Shown here in pieces: positions 49,208-52,050 of a stretch of DNA of 52,050 nucleotides. The translations under genes were made by a program, and so were the position numbers. The first letter of the stretch is position 1. Every line of letters starts with the position of its first letter. This DNA comes from an uncultured Clostridia bacterium (GTDB lineage Bacteria > Bacillota > Clostridia > Monoglobales > Monoglobaceae): NCBI GenBank assembly GCA_934463175.1, contig CAKSIW010000009.1, positions 1 to 52,050 of the forward strand, given 5' to 3'. Under the pieces are notes generated by a model. It made no database searches, had not been told where the DNA came from, and saw only the letters and a program-made list of their open reading frames with translations.

Positions 49208-50213
49208 CATCATTACCTCCTTCAAGCAATACCATTTCTTCAACACATGGCAAAGCTTGTATTTTATTCTTTATATCAGGTAAGGTTTTAGTCCAGTAGT
49301 TTTCTGGAGCCGGGTCTATTAAATCAAGACGTTCAACAAGGCCTTTTGTACTTAGATACGATTTCTCGATATATCCCGCGTAATACTGCAAGCTTTGCCT
49401 TGCAGCAGCATTCTCTCCCATCTCTTGATATGCCATAGCTTCTACTAAGGAAACCATATTCACAACGCTTAAACTTTCTCGAATCTCATTCATTCTTTGA
49501 CCTATTTTTTCAGGTGTTGCTCCTGATAATAGCTTACCAAAGAATGATTCAGGCTGGTCTTTGATAAATGATAAATTTGCGTTTTGGCTTTGCATCAGCA
49601 AATTTCTACTATCTTCTGCATCTGATGTAATCTGAAGCAAAGCCATTGCTTTCAATTTCGGATTTCTAATTTCCATAGCCTGAAGCAATTTTTGCTGACA
49701 GCTATATGCTATAGCCAGTCTATCATATTCTTGACCTTGGCGAACTTCCTCTATTGCCAATTGCACAACCTGAATTTGCTCAGCAATTTGAGCCATTTGC
49801 ATTTGAGAAGCATAACTGGTCATAGCTTGCGAAAGCGCAGGAGACAGATTAACATTTTGGAGAGATATTGTTGATACAATCCTGTTATTCTTAGGATTTA
49901 CAAGGTTTGCCATCAACGAGCCATCTTTCTTAGTCATAAGTTTTAAGGATCCGCTAGCCAGTTTTGCTTTTTGACCGTCAGTAAGTATTGCCTGAAATGC
50001 TTGTTCTGGCACACTGGCTTTTACAAGATTAATAAATGCCGGTACAGAGTATAACATATGCTCAATCTTTGAAAACGCCTCTTTTGCGCTTTTAATAAGT
50101 GGACGCGCCACGCCAGGCATATCATTAAAATATTCGGTTAAATCTTCACGGTATTCAAAAGTGTCAATAATTTCCATATCTTCTGGTGGAATATAAATTG
50201 CATTTTCATCCAT
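49197..50213 (-). CDS. Helical protein of unknown function in the SIR2-like operon
   Basis: This 338-residue protein has mostly helical, Gln/Ala/Met-rich sequence, with a likely coiled coil at about residues 130-190 (QAMTSYASQMQMAQIAEQIQ, then VVQLAIEEVRQGQEYDRLAI). An N-terminal acidic part and a C-terminal tail flank it. I recognise no domain. It lies between a SIR2-like gene, 53 bases upstream, and a small zinc-ribbon gene that overlaps it, so it may be the sensor or regulator of that unit. AAGGAGG precedes the ATG. Confidence 0.72.
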   Translation of the reverse strand: MDENAIYIPPEDMEIIDTFEYREDLTEYFNDMPGVARPLIKSAKEAFSKIEHMLYSVPAFINLVKASVPEQAFQAILTDGQKAKLASGSLKLMTKKDGSLMANLVNPKNNRIVSTISLQNVNLSPALSQAMTSYASQMQMAQIAEQIQVVQLAIEEVRQGQEYDRLAIAYSCQQKLLQAMEIRNPKLKAMALLQITSDAEDSRNLLMQSQNANLSFIKDQPESFFGKLLSGATPEKIGQRMNEIRESLSVVNMVSLVEAMAYQEMGENAAARQSLQYYAGYIEKSYLSTKGLVERLDLIDPAPENYWTKTLPDIKNKIQALPCVEEMVLLEGGNDDGE

Positions 50214-50265
50214 ATGCGTAACCTCCTTTATTTTCTGTTATAGTAGGCTTTGTAAATTTCGCGAA

Positions 50266-51318
50266 TTAGCAATATGGATTAGTCAGAGATTTCTTAGTAC
50301 CCTTGTTGTAAAATTCTTCTTCTATTAATTTATATGTTCTTTCATCAATATCTGAAAAGCTCATTCCTTCCTGAAATCCCTTGCCACCATCTAACCATAT
50401 GCAATTCATTAGTCTGTCAAATGTAGCTTCACAACTTCTTCTCGGGCATTTAGCTAATGTAGTATCAAAAAAGTTTTTATAGTAAGAATAATGATGTGTA
50501 TGAATGAATTGGTTCCAAGAATCGATTACTTCACTCTCATTTCTTATGTCAATTATCTCTATCTCTTCCATGTTTCTTTCATCTACTGCACCCCATGCTT
50601 GTTTCAACATCTCTACGGCCTCCGCATCACTTGTTGGAGCACTGTATCCAAAAATAGTTACCATATATGCTTTTTTCAGAGCATTCCTCAACTCATTCCA
50701 TGACTTGAAAATAGAAACATCGCTTGTATAGTCTTTTTTCTTAACAGGAAATAACAGTTTCATCGGCAATAGTGGCTTTCCGCATTTACACAGCATACCC
50801 ACATTTCCCATAATGTTGTCATCTTCACAATACCCTACCGCTACATTTCCATGAAGAAAAGCAACTTGTGGAATATTGTTAGTATATCTTTGAGCTCTTG
50901 CTATAGCTTGAACTAAAAATGGATCCCAATTGAATGTAGCTATTAAATCCTTACTTGTGAGACTCATCACGAGAAAATCATATACTGTAGGCTCATCTGG
51001 TAGAACAAAGCCATTCATATACTCTCTAATAATTTTTTCTAATTCTGTTTTTACGCTATTGCACTCCGGATCTTTATAACTTCTCTCATCTAACTCCATA
51101 TAAATGTCTTCAAGGTTATCTGATTTTGTATTGATACTTACCTTTGAAATAATATCTGATAATCCAAGTTTGTTTATAAAACCACTCATTGCAGATATCC
51201 GTTTGCCGTTTTTATCTCCGTTAGGAATAGCAGCACAACTAGCGCCAGCCCCAAGAATGACAACATGCGGACGGCTTTTCATATAATATTCGTAATCCTC
51301 AGAATTAATGTCGGCCAT
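50266..51318 (-). CDS. SIR2-like protein, probable NAD-consuming defence effector
   Basis: This 350-residue protein has a SIR2-like Rossmann fold: VVILGAGASCAAIPNGD (residues 19-35), LIATFNWDPFLVQAIARA (the N-[YW]-D strand), VAFLHGNVAVGY (the catalytic His) and VTIFGYSAPTSDAEAVEML. A lone CKCG replaces the two zinc Cys pairs of true deacetylases. Defence proteins of this group degrade NAD on phage infection. It leads an operon with an unknown helical protein and a zinc-ribbon/membrane protein, after an XRE gene. AAGGAG precedes the ATG. Confidence 0.85.
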   Translation of the reverse strand: MADINSEDYEYYMKSRPHVVILGAGASCAAIPNGDKNGKRISAMSGFINKLGLSDIISKVSINTKSDNLEDIYMELDERSYKDPECNSVKTELEKIIREYMNGFVLPDEPTVYDFLVMSLTSKDLIATFNWDPFLVQAIARAQRYTNNIPQVAFLHGNVAVGYCEDDNIMGNVGMLCKCGKPLLPMKLLFPVKKKDYTSDVSIFKSWNELRNALKKAYMVTIFGYSAPTSDAEAVEMLKQAWGAVDERNMEEIEIIDIRNESEVIDSWNQFIHTHHYSYYKNFFDTTLAKCPRRSCEATFDRLMNCIWLDGGKGFQEGMSFSDIDERTYKLIEEEFYNKGTKKSLTNPYC

Positions 51319-51409
51319 AATATTTCTCCTTTAAATTCTATTTCTATAAAACTTGCTATTTTCTTCAAATTATACTTGGTTTTTCTTTTTGCTGCCATTT
51401 GCACAACCA

Positions 51410-51643
51410 TTACAAGGCATCACCGGCAGTGTCATTTTTTCTTTTTACATAGGTAAGTTCAACATCGTATCCAAGAGCCTCCATCATCTGCACAAATGTC
51501 TTATTCACAATGCCATCCTGCTTTTTGATGATACGATTGACATACTGGCTCGTAGTTCCGATTGTTTCTGCAAGCTGTGCCTGGGTTGTTCCATTCTCTA
51601 TGCACTTTACTTTAACATCCACTTCTATATTGTTTTTAATCAT
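51410..51643 (-). CDS. XRE-family helix-turn-helix regulator
   Basis: This 77-residue protein is a single helix-turn-helix domain (KCIENGTTQAQLAETIGTTS, then QYVNRIIKKQDGIVNKTF) with a short tail (MMEALGYDVELTYVKRK). GGAGCGAC precedes the ATG. A sigma-A-like promoter lies at 51700-51728. It is 91 bases upstream of the SIR2-like gene on the same strand and probably controls that operon, though it could also be independent. Confidence 0.85.
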   Translation of the reverse strand: MIKNNIEVDVKVKCIENGTTQAQLAETIGTTSQYVNRIIKKQDGIVNKTFVQMMEALGYDVELTYVKRKNDTAGDAL

Positions 51644-51699
51644 ATATTTGTCGCTCCTATTCGCAGCCTTTGTTATTTATAACACAAACAAGATAATTT

Positions 51700-51728
51700 A
51701 TTATATCACATATTTATCGTTTTTTCAA
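51700..51728 (-). promoter_or_regulatory. Promoter of the XRE/SIR2-like operon
   Basis: TTGAAA (51723-51728) and TATAAT (51700-51705) on the minus strand are 17 bases apart. The XRE start codon lies 57 bases downstream of the -10 box. Confidence 0.75.
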
Positions 51729-51808
51729 TAGTTTGAGTATAATTTTTCGGATTTTGTAGAAATTTTAATTATTATCAACCGATTTGATGAAATTATTTGA
51801 TAAAACAG

Positions 51809-51837
51809 ATGACAAACTCAAAAATCTATGGTATAAT
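51809..51837 (+). promoter_or_regulatory. Plus-strand promoter reading out of the window
   Basis: ATGACA (51809-51814), 17 bases, and TATAAT (51832-51837). It would drive a gene beyond the right edge. No gene was found in 51644-52050. Confidence 0.6.
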
Positions 51838-51865
51838 GTAGGGGAAGTATTGATAGAGCAAAAAG

Positions 51866-51911
51866 TGAAACCGGGCAACATTAAATGAAACTGCCAATAA
51901 AAAAATGAAAC
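51866..51911. repeat. Three TGAAAC repeats with a 20-bp period
   Basis: TGAAAC starts at 51866, 51886 and 51906, exactly 20 bp apart, within similar 20-mers. Evenly spaced repeats of this kind occur at the ends of IS21-type elements, where transposase binds. The element itself would lie outside the window. Confidence 0.5.
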
Positions 51912-51968
51912 CGAAAGGCTTTTTTACAACCTTTCGTGTAATTCTATCAGTGTACGGGTACAGAGGCA

Positions 51969-51997
51969 AAAAGAGCCTTGATTTTCAAGGCTCTTTT
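51969..51997. terminator. Bidirectional terminator-like hairpin
   Basis: AAAAGAGCCTTG (51969-51980) and its exact complement (51986-51997) form a 12-bp stem with a five-base loop. The stem ends in A and T runs on both sides. Confidence 0.75.
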
Positions 51998-52050
51998 GTT
52001 GTGCAAATATAATGTTTATTATTTGAAAACCTAAATTCTAAACAATTATT

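Noticed and set aside
1..52050. CRISPR arrays, rRNA or tRNA genes
   Set aside because: No regular repeat-spacer structure and no rRNA or tRNA sequence was recognised on reading the window; a dedicated search was not possible.

Overview
The window looks like a temperate, contractile-tailed (myovirus-type) prophage of a low-to-mid-GC Firmicute, most likely a gut Clostridium-class bacterium, joined on its right side to an AT-richer defence and accessory island. Strong AGGAGG-type ribosome sites, sigma-A-like promoters with 17-bp spacers, an HK97/PBSX-like head-tail gene order and several families typical of clostridial phages (DUF1492, DUF2800, DUF2815, DUF4314, DUF4406, DUF6838) support this. 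No integrase, attachment site, tRNA, rRNA or CRISPR array was seen, so neither prophage border can be fixed.

The phage part runs on the minus strand from about 35.8 kb down to the left edge. First come a sigma-like regulator split by an in-frame stop, then replication genes: an SSB-like protein, a DUF2800 protein, family-A DNA polymerase, antirepressor, P4-type primase-helicase, VRR-NUC nuclease and SNF2 helicase. A perfect 19-bp inverted repeat around an AT-rich core at 27.15-27.25 kb is a candidate origin. A DUF1492 late regulator, an HNH nuclease and the small terminase follow. The large terminase is displaced about 7.7 kb by cargo: S-adenosylmethionine synthetase, a ParB-domain/adenine methylase, a repeat-rich cytosine methylase, a SLOG protein, and an amidoligase with a gamma-glutamylcyclotransferase-like protein. 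Then come large terminase, portal, ClpP-like protease, major capsid, connectors, tail sheath, tail tube, a frameshifted tail chaperone, tape measure and baseplate hub fused to a cell-wall hydrolase. Self-contained 'morons' sit inside this late region: a Fic gene with its own promoter, operator and terminator, YefM/YoeB, a HicA-type toxin with a chimeric antitoxin, and a plus-strand Phd/Doc pair.

Right of 36 kb lie an ImmA-like protease and its XRE repressor, diverging from a plus-strand operon at 37.9-45.7 kb. This operon holds a small Cro-like regulator, two tandem cytosine-5 methylases, an MmeI-like protein with altered methylase motifs and no visible nuclease motif, a DEFH helicase and a GIY-YIG nuclease. 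It reads as a multi-subunit restriction-modification system in which protection, recognition, motor and cutting are on separate proteins, and it is the best candidate here for an undescribed system. Next come a GmrSD-type (DUF262/DUF1524) restriction protein, relics of a RhuM gene and of a second DUF262 gene, and a minus-strand operon of an XRE regulator, a SIR2-like protein, an unknown helical protein and a small zinc-ribbon/membrane protein. The extreme right end carries 20-bp-periodic repeats that resemble the terminus of a transposable element.
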